Shown here piece after piece: positions 19,701 to 28,843 of a stretch of DNA of 64,000 nucleotides. Every line of letters starts with the position of its first letter. The first letter of the stretch is position 1. Position numbers and translations under genes: made by a program. Source of the DNA: Flavobacterium lipolyticum (lineage in GTDB: Bacteria; Bacteroidota; Bacteroidia; Flavobacteriales; Flavobacteriaceae); NCBI RefSeq assembly GCF_020905335.1, contig NZ_JAJJMN010000001.1:62001-126000 (forward strand). The letters are read 5' to 3'. The notes beneath the pieces are model-generated. The model was not told the DNA's origin, did not search any database, and saw only the letters and a program-made list of their open reading frames with translations.

Positions 19701-21225
19701 TAAATTTTAGCTTTCGCAAGTCGGCATTCTCAACGTTAATATGAAAATCATAGCGATTTTCACGCTTACTCAAATCCACCATTCCATCAAACAGTAAACT
19801 TAAATTTGGATCGTTTATAGAAACCTGTCCTTTATAATAAGGCAGTTTAAAATTACCGTTAACAACAATATTATTATAGGTGTATTTATTGTAATCTAAT
19901 TTTGCGATATCTCCTTTAACAATGGTATTGAGGTATTTTTCGGTAAACCCTACCCCGTCTACATCTACATTCAAAGTCGTTCTTCCAATATCTTTACGAT
20001 TCAGTACCGCACCAATATTAAAATTCTCCAGAATTACATTTCCTGAATACGAGGCTTTGTCAATAAAATCGATATTATTCATGTGTAAATCGACCTGACC
20101 GTTACCTAAATCGGTAATCATTTTAAAATCGGTTTCTAAGGCTGTGGTCGAAACTTTTGCTTTTCCAACGATATTGAATTTACCAATTCGTCGTAATTCC
20201 TTTGGAAGTGTTTTACCTAAAATACCCGGCAATAAAACGACCAGATTATCGTAGCTCGAAACCAGTTTTTCGAACTTACCATCCATAGAAAACTTCTGCG
20301 TTTTGCTTCCTAAAAGATTCTTGAAGTTAATGGTCCCAAAGATTCTTGAACCATTAGTATCACTCAATCTAAGACGTCTTAAATTAAGATCATTCAATGT
20401 TCCTTTTATTTTTGTTTTAATTTTAAAATGCTGGTTTTTCCCCAAGCCATCATAAAAATAACGAATATCATTTGACGCAATGGAAGCAGAATCCAGGGCT
20501 ACATCAAATTTTACTTTATCGGTAAAATGAAGAAAATCCTCTATTTTATAGTTCAGAATTGCTTTTCCGTAAATAGAAGATCTTTTGGTCTTTATCGCCA
20601 GATTTTCAACCTTGATCTGCTTTTTAGTGTAACTGAACTTCCCGGCAAAATTTGATACATACAATCCACGGTGGTCTAAGAAAGAAAAACGGTGAATATT
20701 TGTATTTATATCCGGTCCGTATAACTTAAACTCGCTGATGTACGCATTCAATTTTTTAAAATCAAGAAATCTTGGCGTGTTTTTATTCTCATCCACAACA
20801 GAAAAAGCCCCTTGCGATATGTAAGCATTCTTAGCAGTCAACAAAAAGTGCTTGTTGGATTTTGGTGTTTTTTTTCCTGTTTCAAACAGCTTAATAAACT
20901 TGTTGATATTATTCTCGTCTTCGTTTTTATACGTTTTGAGATTAAAAATCATACCGGTCAGCCTAATATCACCAAAAAGCAAATCACCATCTAATAATCT
21001 TTTAATGCTAAGAATATCAGTGGTAATGATGTCAGAATAGATTAAAGTCTTCTTATGATGGTCGCGAATCAGAACCTTCTTGAGTTTTACACCTCCAAAA
21101 ATATTTATGGCAACTTTTTCAACACTAATATCAGTCTTAAAATCAGTGTTTAAAGATTCTGTAACATATCTCGCTATTTTGGTCTGAACCACAGGCAAAG
21201 CCAAGATGATAGCAAGTGCTAACAA
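16729..21225 (-). CDS. tamB: TamB/AsmA-like translocation and assembly protein
   Basis: This protein of about 1,498 aa has an N-terminal membrane segment, a very long run of beta-strand repeats and a C-terminal DUF490-type region (about 1040-1430, with IWEGNPMKAQLNLEAVY and a QTQALYLLS segment). TamB-like proteins bridge the periplasm and carry phospholipids or help outer-membrane assembly. The tail is Lys/Glu-rich and low in complexity. The start is odd: TTG at 21225 falls inside the membrane helix, whose natural coding extends upstream in frame (IISRTLIGLILLLL) to a stop near 21287 without ATG, GTG or TTG ahead of the basic residues. An ATG at 21325 is in another frame, so a frameshift or an unusual start is possible. 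Confidence 0.85.
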   Translation of the reverse strand: MLALAIILALPVVQTKIARYVTESLNTDFKTDISVEKVAINIFGGVKLKKVLIRDHHKKTLIYSDIITTDILSIKRLLDGDLLFGDIRLTGMIFNLKTYKNEDENNINKFIKLFETGKKTPKSNKHFLLTAKNAYISQGAFSVVDENKNTPRFLDFKKLNAYISEFKLYGPDINTNIHRFSFLDHRGLYVSNFAGKFSYTKKQIKVENLAIKTKRSSIYGKAILNYKIEDFLHFTDKVKFDVALDSASIASNDIRYFYDGLGKNQHFKIKTKIKGTLNDLNLRRLRLSDTNGSRIFGTINFKNLLGSKTQKFSMDGKFEKLVSSYDNLVVLLPGILGKTLPKELRRIGKFNIVGKAKVSTTALETDFKMITDLGNGQVDLHMNNIDFIDKASYSGNVILENFNIGAVLNRKDIGRTTLNVDVDGVGFTEKYLNTIVKGDIAKLDYNKYTYNNIVVNGNFKLPYYKGQVSINDPNLSLLFDGMVDLSKRENRYDFHINVENADLRKLKFISDSISHFKGDAVVAVTGNSIENLQGTISIKEAVYQNPQDTYVFDDLTVNSHFDADKLRTITIGSNDVVKGEIVGKFQFAQLDKLVMNSVGSLYTNYKPYKLKKGQFLRFNFHVYDKIVEMLYPDIKIDSSTTVRGKIDSDLQEFKFKFNSEKIVAAKNTFDNIRITIDNKNTLYNAYVELDSIKTPYYKVRDFNLINVTAKDTLFVRSEFKGGDKGEDYFNLDLYHTIDKNKNNIVGIKKSEMKFKDYLWYLNEDAEKDNQIVFDQYFKNFTIDNIVLSHENQKIDLNGVIKGKDYKDLVLNFEDVDINKITPFNSKFVFNGNLNGNVNYKQNKDVYQPTASIVIDHLNLNKTDLGTLNFDIAGDESFKKFTINSSIQNGFTESFKAEGTFAVENKETFLDLSLKLEGFNLATLGTVGGEVLSNVRGSVSGNAAVVGNLKKPEINGRLYVEKAGMTIPYLNTDYELSDRTVIDLTDEKFLFRNNQLTDTKYGTKGLLNGSIEHHNFGDWKLDLNITSKRLLALDTKDSEDAAYFGTAFINGTASIKGPTEGLFIKVEAKSEKGTQVKIPINNAQSVGESNWIHFVTPQEKYNLANGILEKTKNYNGLELEFDFDITPDAEVEVILDRSSGHGMKGKGYGSLLFKINTLGKFNMWGDFQAYEGTYNFKYGGLIDKKFSVKKGGSIIWEGNPMKAQLNLEAVYKTTANPAVLLDNTSSFNKKVPVEVVIGLRGDLASPEPNFDIQFPSVSTVLKSEIQYKLDDKDIRQTQALYLLSTGSFMSTDGFSQGDFSGTLTETASSLLGGIIKSDNDKVNIDLNYISADKRLGQEADGQFVANISSQINERITINGKLGVPVGGVNESAIVGDIEILYRVNEDGSMNLRLFNKENDINYIGQGIGYTQGVGISYEVDFDTFSELVNKLFKNHKLERAIKNSTNDLQDNNLNPDFVNFSNKKNADKNKKKEEKKEKKEEPKVPPPINNEGLIPDNDF

Positions 21226-21431
21226 AAGTAAAATTAAACCAATTAGGGTTCGGGATATTATTTTCTTTACTTTTCTGATAGTTGCTATATTTTAGTTTTC
21301 TTTTAAATTTACTTTGAACAGACAAAGAACGGCTGTTTTTGATAAAAATTCTTTAATTTTGGCTTCTCCTTATAATAAAAGAAAATCAAATATTTGATTC
21401 GTCAAATATAATCCAAAAATCGTGCTTTTAT

Positions 21432-22454
21432 ATGCAAAATTCAGAGGTTTTTATTCTCGCCATCGAAAGTTCATGCGATGATACTGCTGCCGCGGTCCTA
21501 CATAACGACAAAGTACTCTCAAATGTTGTGGCCAATCAGCTAATTCACAATCAATATGGAGGTGTTGTTCCTGAATTAGCTTCAAGAGCACACCAGCAAA
21601 ATATTGTTCCGGTAATTGATGCCGCACTTCGTAAGGCAAATGTACAAAAAGATCAACTAACTGCTATCGCTTTTACGCAAGGTCCCGGTTTGATGGGATC
21701 TTTATTAGTAGGTAGTTCTTTTAGTAAATCACTGTCGTTAGCGCTCAAAATTCCGCTAATTGCTGTAAATCATATGCATGCCCATATTTTAGCACATTTT
21801 ATCGATGAAGAAGGGTTTGATAAACCGGAATTTCCTTTTCTGGCGCTTACCATTAGCGGAGGTCATACTCAAATCGTTAAAGTAAACGGTTTTTTTGATA
21901 TGGAAATTATTGGAGAAACTACCGATGATGCCGTTGGCGAAGCCTTTGACAAGAGTGCCAAAATCCTTGGACTTCCTTATCCGGGCGGACCCCTGATCGA
22001 CAAATATGCAAAATTAGGAAATCCAAAAGCCTTTACTTTTACCAAACCGAAAGTACCGGGACTTGACTTTAGTTTCTCTGGACTAAAAACGGCCATCTTG
22101 TATTTTATTCAAAAAAATAAACTTGAAAATCCGAATTTTATTGAAGAGAACCTGAATGATATTTGTGCTTCCATTCAACATACCATTATCGAAATTTTGA
22201 TGGACAAATTGAAATTAGCGGTAAAAGAAACCGGAATCAAACAAATTGCCATTGGCGGAGGAGTTTCGGCTAATTCAGGCATCAGAACCCGATTGAAAGA
22301 AAGCGAAGCTCAATACGGATGGAAAACCTTCATTCCAAAATTTGAATATACTACCGACAATGCCGCCATGATAGGAATTGTGGGGTATCAAAAATATTTA
22401 TCAAAACGTTTCGAAACTTCAGCAGTAGTTTCGAAAGCGCGAATTCAATTTTAA
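21432..22454 (+). CDS. tsaD: tRNA N6-adenosine threonylcarbamoyltransferase TsaD
   Basis: This 340-aa protein is full length for Kae1/TsaD. It opens with LAIESSCDDTAAAV, carries the iron-binding HMHAH motif (about residue 113), SGGHTQI, and the late GGGVSANSGIR loop. It transfers the threonylcarbamoyl group to A37 of ANN-decoding tRNAs. It is divergent from tamB, with rsmE two bases after its stop. Confidence 0.97.
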   Translation: MQNSEVFILAIESSCDDTAAAVLHNDKVLSNVVANQLIHNQYGGVVPELASRAHQQNIVPVIDAALRKANVQKDQLTAIAFTQGPGLMGSLLVGSSFSKSLSLALKIPLIAVNHMHAHILAHFIDEEGFDKPEFPFLALTISGGHTQIVKVNGFFDMEIIGETTDDAVGEAFDKSAKILGLPYPGGPLIDKYAKLGNPKAFTFTKPKVPGLDFSFSGLKTAILYFIQKNKLENPNFIEENLNDICASIQHTIIEILMDKLKLAVKETGIKQIAIGGGVSANSGIRTRLKESEAQYGWKTFIPKFEYTTDNAAMIGIVGYQKYLSKRFETSAVVSKARIQF

Positions 22455-22456
22455 TT

Positions 22457-23164
22457 ATGCAATTATTTTACAATCCTGATATCGACGAATCTACAGAACG
22501 CTTTTCTTTTGACAAGGAAGAAAGCCGTCATATTATAAAAGTTTTACGCAAAAAAGATTCCGATATTCTACACGTAACCAATGGTTTGGGCTTGTTGTTT
22601 GAAACCCAAATTACTTTAGCATCAGACAATAAATGCATAGTAGAAGTTATTTCGATCCAAAAATCGCCTGCTCCAAAATTCAGACTGCATTTAGCAGTTG
22701 CACCAACCAAAATGAATGATCGTTTTGAATGGTTTTTGGAAAAAGCCACAGAAATAGGAATTCAGGAAATTACTCCTATTTTTTGTGATCGTTCAGAAAG
22801 AAAAGTAATTAATCCGGAGCGTTTTGAAAAGATTATTTTATCGGCAATGAAACAATCCAACGAAACCTATCTACCTAAATTAAATGAAGCCATTTCGTTT
22901 AAAGAATTCATCAAACAAAAAAACGAAGGCCTGCAATTAATAGCACATTGTGAAGAAACCGATAAAAAATCTTTAAAAGAGGTTTTAAAGCCCAATGAAA
23001 GTGTGACCTTACTTATTGGACCGGAAGGAGACTTTTCTGAAAAAGAAATTGCACTGGCTTTAGAACACAAATTCCAGCCCGTTACTTTAGGAAATACCCG
23101 ATTGCGAACGGAGACTGCTGCAATTGTAGCCTGCCATAGTGTTGTTTTTTTTAATGAAAATTAA
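22457..23164 (+). CDS. rsmE: 16S rRNA (uracil-1498-N3)-methyltransferase RsmE
   Basis: This 235-aa SPOUT-class protein has the N-terminal PUA-like region (SRHIIKVLRKK), FEWFLEKATEIG in the middle, and the knot segment LLIGPEGDFSEKE followed by LGNTRLRTETAAI. These are the RsmE signatures. It methylates U1498 of 16S rRNA. The ATG lies two bases after tsaD, so the two are probably translated from one message. Confidence 0.95.
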   Translation: MQLFYNPDIDESTERFSFDKEESRHIIKVLRKKDSDILHVTNGLGLLFETQITLASDNKCIVEVISIQKSPAPKFRLHLAVAPTKMNDRFEWFLEKATEIGIQEITPIFCDRSERKVINPERFEKIILSAMKQSNETYLPKLNEAISFKEFIKQKNEGLQLIAHCEETDKKSLKEVLKPNESVTLLIGPEGDFSEKEIALALEHKFQPVTLGNTRLRTETAAIVACHSVVFFNEN

Positions 23165-23257
23165 ACCCGGTATTGTTAAACTGTTTAATCGTTTATTTGT
23201 TTTGCTGTTTAACCGAAAATTTGAAATTGTTTAAATTTACCGCTTATAGTTGTCCCC

Positions 23258-23308
23258 ATAACTCATAACTCATAACTCATAACTCATAACTCATACCCCA
23301 TAACTCAC
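23258..23308. repeat. Short tandem repeat, ATAACTC words
   Basis: The unit ATAACTC (with a final T or C variant) repeats about six times in direct order, then continues imperfectly to the gene start at 23328. The location is just upstream of the DUF4159 gene. Confidence 0.8.
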
Positions 23309-23327
23309 ATCCCACGACTTAAATGAT

Positions 23328-23966
23328 ATGAAAAAAATATTTCTATTATTACTAATGGTTTCAATCTCTTCCTTTTCACAGGAGATTGCGTTGTTAAAAT
23401 ATAGCGGTGGCGGTGATTGGTATGCCAATCCAACATCCTTACCTAATTTAATTAAGTTTTGCAATGCTAACATCAATACGAGAATAAAAGCAAAACCATC
23501 AACAGTTGAACCGAGTAATCCGGATCTGCTCTCTTATCCCTTTGTTCATATGACGGGACATGGAAATGTTGTTTTTAGCGATGCTGATGTAAGTAATCTT
23601 AGAAATTATTTAAATGGTGGTGGTTTTCTGCATATTGACGACAACTACGGAATGGATCAATACATCCGAAAAGAGATTAAAAAAATATTTCCAAACAATA
23701 ACTTAATCGAAATTCCTGCCAATCATCCCATATTTCAAAAACCTTTCCCGTTTCCAAATGGTCTGCCAAAAATCCACGAACATGACGGAACACGCGCTCA
23801 GGCCTTTGGTATCTTTATCGAAAACAAATTGGTATTACTCTATACATATGAATGTGACTTAGGAGACGGCTGGGAAGATCCTGAAGTTCATAATGATCCT
23901 GTCGCGGTTAGAGATAAAGCTCTTAAAATGGGAGCTAACATTATCAATTATATTTTTACCAATTAA
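23328..23966 (+). CDS. DUF4159 family secreted protein
   Basis: This 212-aa protein has a signal peptide (MKKIFLLLLMVSISSFS). The DUF4159 core includes the HMTGHGNVVFSD and GGGFLHIDDNYG segments and a late EHDGTRAQAFGI region. DUF4159 proteins have a glutamine-amidotransferase-like fold, usually without an intact catalytic triad, and their role is unknown. They often occur in Bacteroidota beside MoxR/DUF58 genes, which are not seen here. The SpoU methyltransferase gene follows after 10 bases. Confidence 0.85.
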   Translation: MKKIFLLLLMVSISSFSQEIALLKYSGGGDWYANPTSLPNLIKFCNANINTRIKAKPSTVEPSNPDLLSYPFVHMTGHGNVVFSDADVSNLRNYLNGGGFLHIDDNYGMDQYIRKEIKKIFPNNNLIEIPANHPIFQKPFPFPNGLPKIHEHDGTRAQAFGIFIENKLVLLYTYECDLGDGWEDPEVHNDPVAVRDKALKMGANIINYIFTN

Positions 23967-23976
23967 ATTTTAGAAA

Positions 23977-24474
23977 GTGCAGCTTACTCACGAAGAAAAT
24001 CAATTTGAAAGAAAAACATTTCCGATAACATTAGTTTGTGATCACATTTATTTTCAGCAAAATATTGGTTCTCTTTTTAGAATCAGTGAGGCATTTGGAG
24101 TGGAAAATATCATTTTTTTAGGAAAAGATATTCCGTTAACTCCCCGAAAAATAAATAAAACTTCACGAAGTACCCATCTTCATGTAGCCCACACCATCAT
24201 TGAAGAAACAGCTGACCTGGCTGACTATCTGCTTCAAAATAATTTCGAGATTATTGCTTTAGAGATCGCAAGCAACAGCAAACCACTAAGAGAAGTTCTT
24301 ATTCCTGAAAATCAAAAAATTGCACTTCTAATTGGAAGTGAGATTAACGGAATCTCTGAAGAGCTTTTAAAAATTTCAAACCAAATTGTCCACATCAATA
24401 TGTGTGGAAAGAACAGCAGTATGAATGTTGTGCAAGCGGCAAGTATTGCACTTTATGAAATTACTTCTTTTTAA
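23977..24474 (+). CDS. TrmH/SpoU family RNA 2'-O-methyltransferase
   Basis: This 165-aa protein has the SPOUT signatures: HIYFQQNIGSLFRISEAFG (motif 1), ALLIGSEINGIS (motif 2) and MNVVQAASIALYE (motif 3). It methylates the 2'-O of a nucleotide in tRNA or rRNA using S-adenosylmethionine; the exact target cannot be named. The GTG at 23977 follows the DUF4159 stop closely. The body is a minimal catalytic domain without an L30e-type N-terminus. Confidence 0.9.
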   Translation: MQLTHEENQFERKTFPITLVCDHIYFQQNIGSLFRISEAFGVENIIFLGKDIPLTPRKINKTSRSTHLHVAHTIIEETADLADYLLQNNFEIIALEIASNSKPLREVLIPENQKIALLIGSEINGISEELLKISNQIVHINMCGKNSSMNVVQAASIALYEITSF

Positions 24475-24933
24475 TTTTTTTCACCTTTTAAATTGTAAGT
24501 ATACAACTTACTTTGATGCTAGCTTTTGTTGTTTCTTCGGGATTTACTCCAAATGAAGAAACAACAGGAATTATTGTCCAAAATGTAAGACAACTGTCGT
24601 ATGGAATCTCATGGCTAATTTGACCAAAATTACCATTAATTTAACAGTTATTCTTACGTATAAATACTTACTAAAATTTCACTTTGTAATATTTGTCAAA
24701 AAAATCTTCCATAAACGATGAAAATCGACACAATAACATTCTCAAAAACAGCATTGTACGAATTTACTTCTTAATTATTATTGCGATTTTTTTGTAAGAA
24801 CTAGATTATACAAGGGATTGTAAAATTCTCACAAATAATATTATCTGTTTTTTTTGTTACAATAATTTTTTTGTTATAAAATTGCATTATAATTAACCAA
24901 AACAAATTTTTTATAACAAAAACCCAAGTTATT
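24475..24933. other. Intergenic region with a stem-loop
   Basis: This is 459 bases. A dyad GTTGTTTCTTC ... GAAGAAACAAC (24528-24565) could be an RNA stem with a 16-base loop behind the methyltransferase gene. The rest is very AT-rich, with no coding frame, and should include the promoter of the secreted protease. Confidence 0.5.
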
Positions 24934-25884
24934 ATGAAAAAAATCATTGTTACTGCATTTACAGCATTAGTGCTGTTTTCTTGCCAAAACGACCAATCAG
25001 AATCTGCGGATTCAAAAGTTGAAGCTATTGCACATCGCGGATGCGCAAGTCAGGAAGTTTTAGAAGCTCAACTGAAAGCTGATCCAACCTTAGCAATCAG
25101 AATGAACGAAATCAATGCATTTACCGAAAATGCCATCTTGACAAAACGTCTTGTAAACGGTAAAATTGAAATTCCGGTCGTAGTTAATGTTCTTTACAGA
25201 ACTGCAGCAGAAAACATTTCTAATGCGCAAATTCAAACACAAATTGATGTCTTAAATAAAGATTTCAATGCCTTAAATTCAGATTACAATAGTGTACCAG
25301 CTCTTTTTTCTGGTGTAAAAGCAAATGTTGGAATTACATTCGTTTTAGATCAGGTAATTAGAAAATCGACTACCAAAACTTCATGGGGAACAAATGACGC
25401 CATGAAAAAAACAGCTCAGGGTGGTATTGCACCAACTTCACCAACTACAAAACTTAACTTTTGGTCTTGCACAATTGGTGGTGGAATCTTAGGTTATGCT
25501 CAATTTCCTGGAGGAGCTTCTGCTACAGACGGTGTTGTAGTTGACCCTAAATATGTTGGTCTTTCCGGAGCTTCAAATGCACCGTTTAACTTAGGAAGAA
25601 CAGCTACTCACGAAGTAGGCCACTGGATGAACTTACGTCACATCTGGGGAGATGCAACTTGTGGAAGCGATTTAGTATCAGATACTCCTACACACAACAC
25701 AGCAAACTATGGTGTACCAGCTTATCCTCACTATAGCACTTGTTCAGGAACTCCTGTTGAAATGACGATGAACTACATGGATTACGTTGATGACAACGCA
25801 ATGTATATGTTCTCTCAAGGACAAAAAAGCAGAATGGCTGCGATATTTGTTACCGGAGGTCCAAGAGCTTCTTTTGGAATCTAA
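24934..25884 (+). CDS. Secreted M43 zinc metalloprotease (cytophagalysin/pappalysin type)
   Basis: This 316-aa lipoprotein candidate has a signal ending LVLFSC with lipobox Cys17, then QNDQSES. The zinc motif is HEVGHWMNLRH (HExxHxxGxxH pattern) followed by IWGD, and a later MNYMDYVDD Met-turn is typical of M43 metzincins. Such enzymes degrade extracellular proteins. It ends at a strong terminator and appears to be a single-gene unit. Confidence 0.92.
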   Translation: MKKIIVTAFTALVLFSCQNDQSESADSKVEAIAHRGCASQEVLEAQLKADPTLAIRMNEINAFTENAILTKRLVNGKIEIPVVVNVLYRTAAENISNAQIQTQIDVLNKDFNALNSDYNSVPALFSGVKANVGITFVLDQVIRKSTTKTSWGTNDAMKKTAQGGIAPTSPTTKLNFWSCTIGGGILGYAQFPGGASATDGVVVDPKYVGLSGASNAPFNLGRTATHEVGHWMNLRHIWGDATCGSDLVSDTPTHNTANYGVPAYPHYSTCSGTPVEMTMNYMDYVDDNAMYMFSQGQKSRMAAIFVTGGPRASFGI

Positions 25885-25911
25885 TACAAAACAAGTATAA
25901 AAGACAAACTG

Positions 25912-25944
25912 AAAAGCGGGATGGCAACATCCCGCTTTTTTTTG
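25912..25944 (+). terminator. Terminator after M43 protease
   Basis: AAAGCGGGATG and CATCCCGCTTT form a stem with a four-base loop and a run of eight T. Confidence 0.93.
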
Positions 25945-25998
25945 TTTACTATAAAATTTCAAAAGCTTTTTCCTATATTTATCATCTAAAATCGAATC

Positions 25999-27090
25999 AT
26001 GATAACATCGAAAACAATATCTAACGGAATTTTAAGAGCTCTAACAACAATCCTAATTGTCGCAGCTGTCCTATATTTTCTATACCAAATTCAGACCGTA
26101 ATTGTCTATCTGTGCATTTCGCTGTTATTGTGTTTAATTGCCAATCCGTTAATCCAATTTTTAAAGAATAAACTAAAGTTCAGTAATTCACTGGCCGCCA
26201 CTACAGCGCTAATCTTATTCATACTTGCAATTGTTGGTTTTATTTTATTGTTTGTACCATTAATCATTTCGCAAGCCAACAATTTATCATTACTCGATAC
26301 TCAAACTCTGCAACAGCAATTTCTCGAAACAGAACGCAGTATTGAAAATTACTTTAATATACAGCATCTGGATCTCAATAAGGTTTTAAAAGAATCCAAA
26401 ATCACATCCATAATCGATTTCAGTTACTTTACTGGTTTCCTGAATTCAATTATAGGCTTCATGGCCAATATGGGAATGGGATTGGTATCTGTATTTTTTA
26501 TTACCTTTTTCTTTATCAAAGATCAGGATGCCTTTAAAGTTAGTGCCCGAAAAATTCTTCCTGACACCAATGAAGACAAAATCTTAAATTCAATAACCAA
26601 AATAAACCATTTTCTGACCCGCTATTTTGTTGGGCTTTTACTGCAGTTAACGGTTGTATTCATCCTGTATTTAATTGTTTTAATGATTTTTGGAAATAAA
26701 AATGCCTTTGTTATTGCTTTTTTATGTGCCATTTTGAATATTATTCCCTACATAGGACCAATTATAGGAACCATACTGGCAGGGCTTTTAACCATGATTA
26801 GTATGATCGGAAGTGATTTTCAATCTGAAATACTACCTAAAACAATCTATGTGCTTATAGGTTTTCTGTTGGTTCAGGCTATTGATAACAACATCAGTCA
26901 GCCCATAATCTCATCAAAAAGCGTAAATTCGCACCCGTTAGAAATATTCCTGATTACTTTAATCAGTGGAATTACTTTTGGAATTGTTGGGATGATTATT
27001 GCTATTCCGGCCTTTACTATGGTGAAAGTAATTTTAAAGGAATTTTTTCCTGACAACAAAATTGTCTCTGTATTAACCGAAAGAATTTAA
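25999..27090 (+). CDS. AI-2E/PerM family transporter
   Basis: This 363-aa integral membrane protein has about seven or eight helices. The middle and late segments carry GPIIGTILAGLL and DNNISQPIISSKSVNSHPL, the conserved core of the AI-2E transporter family (TqsA/PerM/YtvI). Members export AI-2 or exchange ions across the inner membrane; the substrate here is unknown. The next gene begins two bases after its stop. Confidence 0.9.
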   Translation: MITSKTISNGILRALTTILIVAAVLYFLYQIQTVIVYLCISLLLCLIANPLIQFLKNKLKFSNSLAATTALILFILAIVGFILLFVPLIISQANNLSLLDTQTLQQQFLETERSIENYFNIQHLDLNKVLKESKITSIIDFSYFTGFLNSIIGFMANMGMGLVSVFFITFFFIKDQDAFKVSARKILPDTNEDKILNSITKINHFLTRYFVGLLLQLTVVFILYLIVLMIFGNKNAFVIAFLCAILNIIPYIGPIIGTILAGLLTMISMIGSDFQSEILPKTIYVLIGFLLVQAIDNNISQPIISSKSVNSHPLEIFLITLISGITFGIVGMIIAIPAFTMVKVILKEFFPDNKIVSVLTERI

Positions 27091-27092
27091 CA

Positions 27093-28274
27093 TTGAATAC
27101 TGCTATTTTAGCCCCAAACATTCAGGAATTCATAACTCAAAATAGTGGTGTCCCGATTACAAAATTAGCGCTTCAGAAAAACCCATTTCCTGAAATAGAC
27201 TGGATTGTAATTTTAAATCAGATAGAAGCAAAATCGAAAGCAAAAGACAAGTTGCCTACCTGGTTTGCTGCCGAAAATATTATTTATCCCTCTAAAATAT
27301 CGGTTGAACAAACTTCATCCGAAAGAACTGCCGCTTATAAAGCAACTTTACTTTCCGGAGAGAGTTTAATTGATCTTACTGGAGGTTTTGGAGTCGATGA
27401 TTACTATTTCTCTCAAAAATTCAAAAACATAGCGCATTGCGAAATCAATAAAGATTTATCGGAAATTGTAAAACATAATTTCAAACAGCTTAAAGTCGAA
27501 AACTGTACTTTTTATGCTGATGATTCTACTTCAGTTTTAAATCAATCCAATAAAAAATGGGATTGGATTTATATTGATCCGTCCCGCAGAAACGACGCTA
27601 AAGGTAAAGTTTTTATGCTGAAAGACTGCTTACCCAATGTTCCTGATTTGCTAAATTTTTACTTTGAGAAAACAGATTCCATACTGATAAAAACAGCTCC
27701 GTTATTAGATCTTTCTGCAGGATTATCCGAACTACAGTTTGTTAAAAACATACATGTTATTGCCCTTGAAAACGAAGTAAAAGAATTGCTTTTTGAGATT
27801 CGTAAAAATTATTCCGGCGCAATCACTATAAAAACGGCCAATATTCTAAAAGATAAAATCGATACTTTTGATTTTATTTTAGGAAATGAAATTAATCTTC
27901 CTTCTTACGAGCTTCCTCAAAAATACGTTTACGAGCCCAACTCGTCTATTATGAAATCAGGAGGATTCGATGAAGTAAGTACTATTTTTAAGATCAACAA
28001 ACTTCATAAACATTCCCATCTCTATACCTCAGAAGCTTTAATCGAGTTTCCGGGACGACGTTTTGAAATCGAAAAAACAATCTCCTACAGTAAGAATGAG
28101 ATGAAAATTGAACTTGCCAATCAGCAGGCCAATATCACAACGCGAAACTTTCCGGACACAGTAGAAAACATTCGAAAAAAATGGAAAATAAAAAACGGCG
28201 GAAATTTATATTGTTTTTTTACAACGGATAAAAATGATAACAAAATAGTTTTAATTTGCAGAAAAATAACTTAA
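27093..28274 (+). CDS. Class I SAM-dependent methyltransferase, THUMP-like C-terminus
   Basis: This is a 393-aa protein with a TTG start at 27093 two bases after the previous stop. The SAM loop is LIDLTGGFGVDDYYF (about residues 92-106). A WIYIDPSRR motif (about 160) fills the catalytic motif IV position. The C-terminal about 70 residues with RRFEIEK look like the THUMP-like domain of Bacteroidota relatives. The substrate, probably RNA, is unassigned. No ATG fits, so the TTG start is supported by spacing only. Confidence 0.85.
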   Translation: MNTAILAPNIQEFITQNSGVPITKLALQKNPFPEIDWIVILNQIEAKSKAKDKLPTWFAAENIIYPSKISVEQTSSERTAAYKATLLSGESLIDLTGGFGVDDYYFSQKFKNIAHCEINKDLSEIVKHNFKQLKVENCTFYADDSTSVLNQSNKKWDWIYIDPSRRNDAKGKVFMLKDCLPNVPDLLNFYFEKTDSILIKTAPLLDLSAGLSELQFVKNIHVIALENEVKELLFEIRKNYSGAITIKTANILKDKIDTFDFILGNEINLPSYELPQKYVYEPNSSIMKSGGFDEVSTIFKINKLHKHSHLYTSEALIEFPGRRFEIEKTISYSKNEMKIELANQQANITTRNFPDTVENIRKKWKIKNGGNLYCFFTTDKNDNKIVLICRKIT

Positions 28275-28276
28275 AA

Positions 28277-28843
28277 ATGAAACAACTAATTACACTAACC
28301 TTTTTTTTACTAACCTTTACCGCCTTTGCACAAAAACCATGTGAATACAGTGCGAATGTAACTGACTCCCTTGGGACTTATAAAGTAACAAACGACTACA
28401 TGGTCAGCGAAAAATACTTTGGAGGCACTTTTAATTATGTCTTTTTCGCGCTCGCACAAACTGACGGTCTACCGACCTTAAATTTACAACTTATCCAAAA
28501 AAGTAAAGATTTTATAAAAGCCAACTGCTTTGATAAAAATTCAAAAGTTTTTTTACAATTAGAAAACGGAAAAATCGTAACATTAATTCATATCGACAAA
28601 GAAAGTTGTGGTACACTTATTCATGATGAAAAAGGATTTGACAATCGTATCAATACCGGTATTTTTATGTTCATGAAAGAAGGTTTTGAAGAGCTCAAAA
28701 AATCCCCTATTTCAATTATGCGAATAAAGTATCTGACTAATATAGAAGATTACATTGTAAAAAGAGAATTAACCTCTGAACTGAATGGTAAAGTTTACCA
28801 TCCGAATACTTACTTCATGGAAAACATAAGATGTGTTGAATAA
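28277..28843 (+). CDS. Secreted hypothetical protein
   Basis: This is a protein of about 188 aa. ATG at 28277 is preferred over an ATG at 28256 that overlaps the methyltransferase gene, because it starts a clean signal peptide (MKQLITLTFFLLTFTAFAQ). The mature part has three or four Cys and mixed alpha/beta character with no motif I recognise. It ends one base before the convergent dipeptidase stop. No function is assigned. Confidence 0.8.
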   Translation: MKQLITLTFFLLTFTAFAQKPCEYSANVTDSLGTYKVTNDYMVSEKYFGGTFNYVFFALAQTDGLPTLNLQLIQKSKDFIKANCFDKNSKVFLQLENGKIVTLIHIDKESCGTLIHDEKGFDNRINTGIFMFMKEGFEELKKSPISIMRIKYLTNIEDYIVKRELTSELNGKVYHPNTYFMENIRCVE

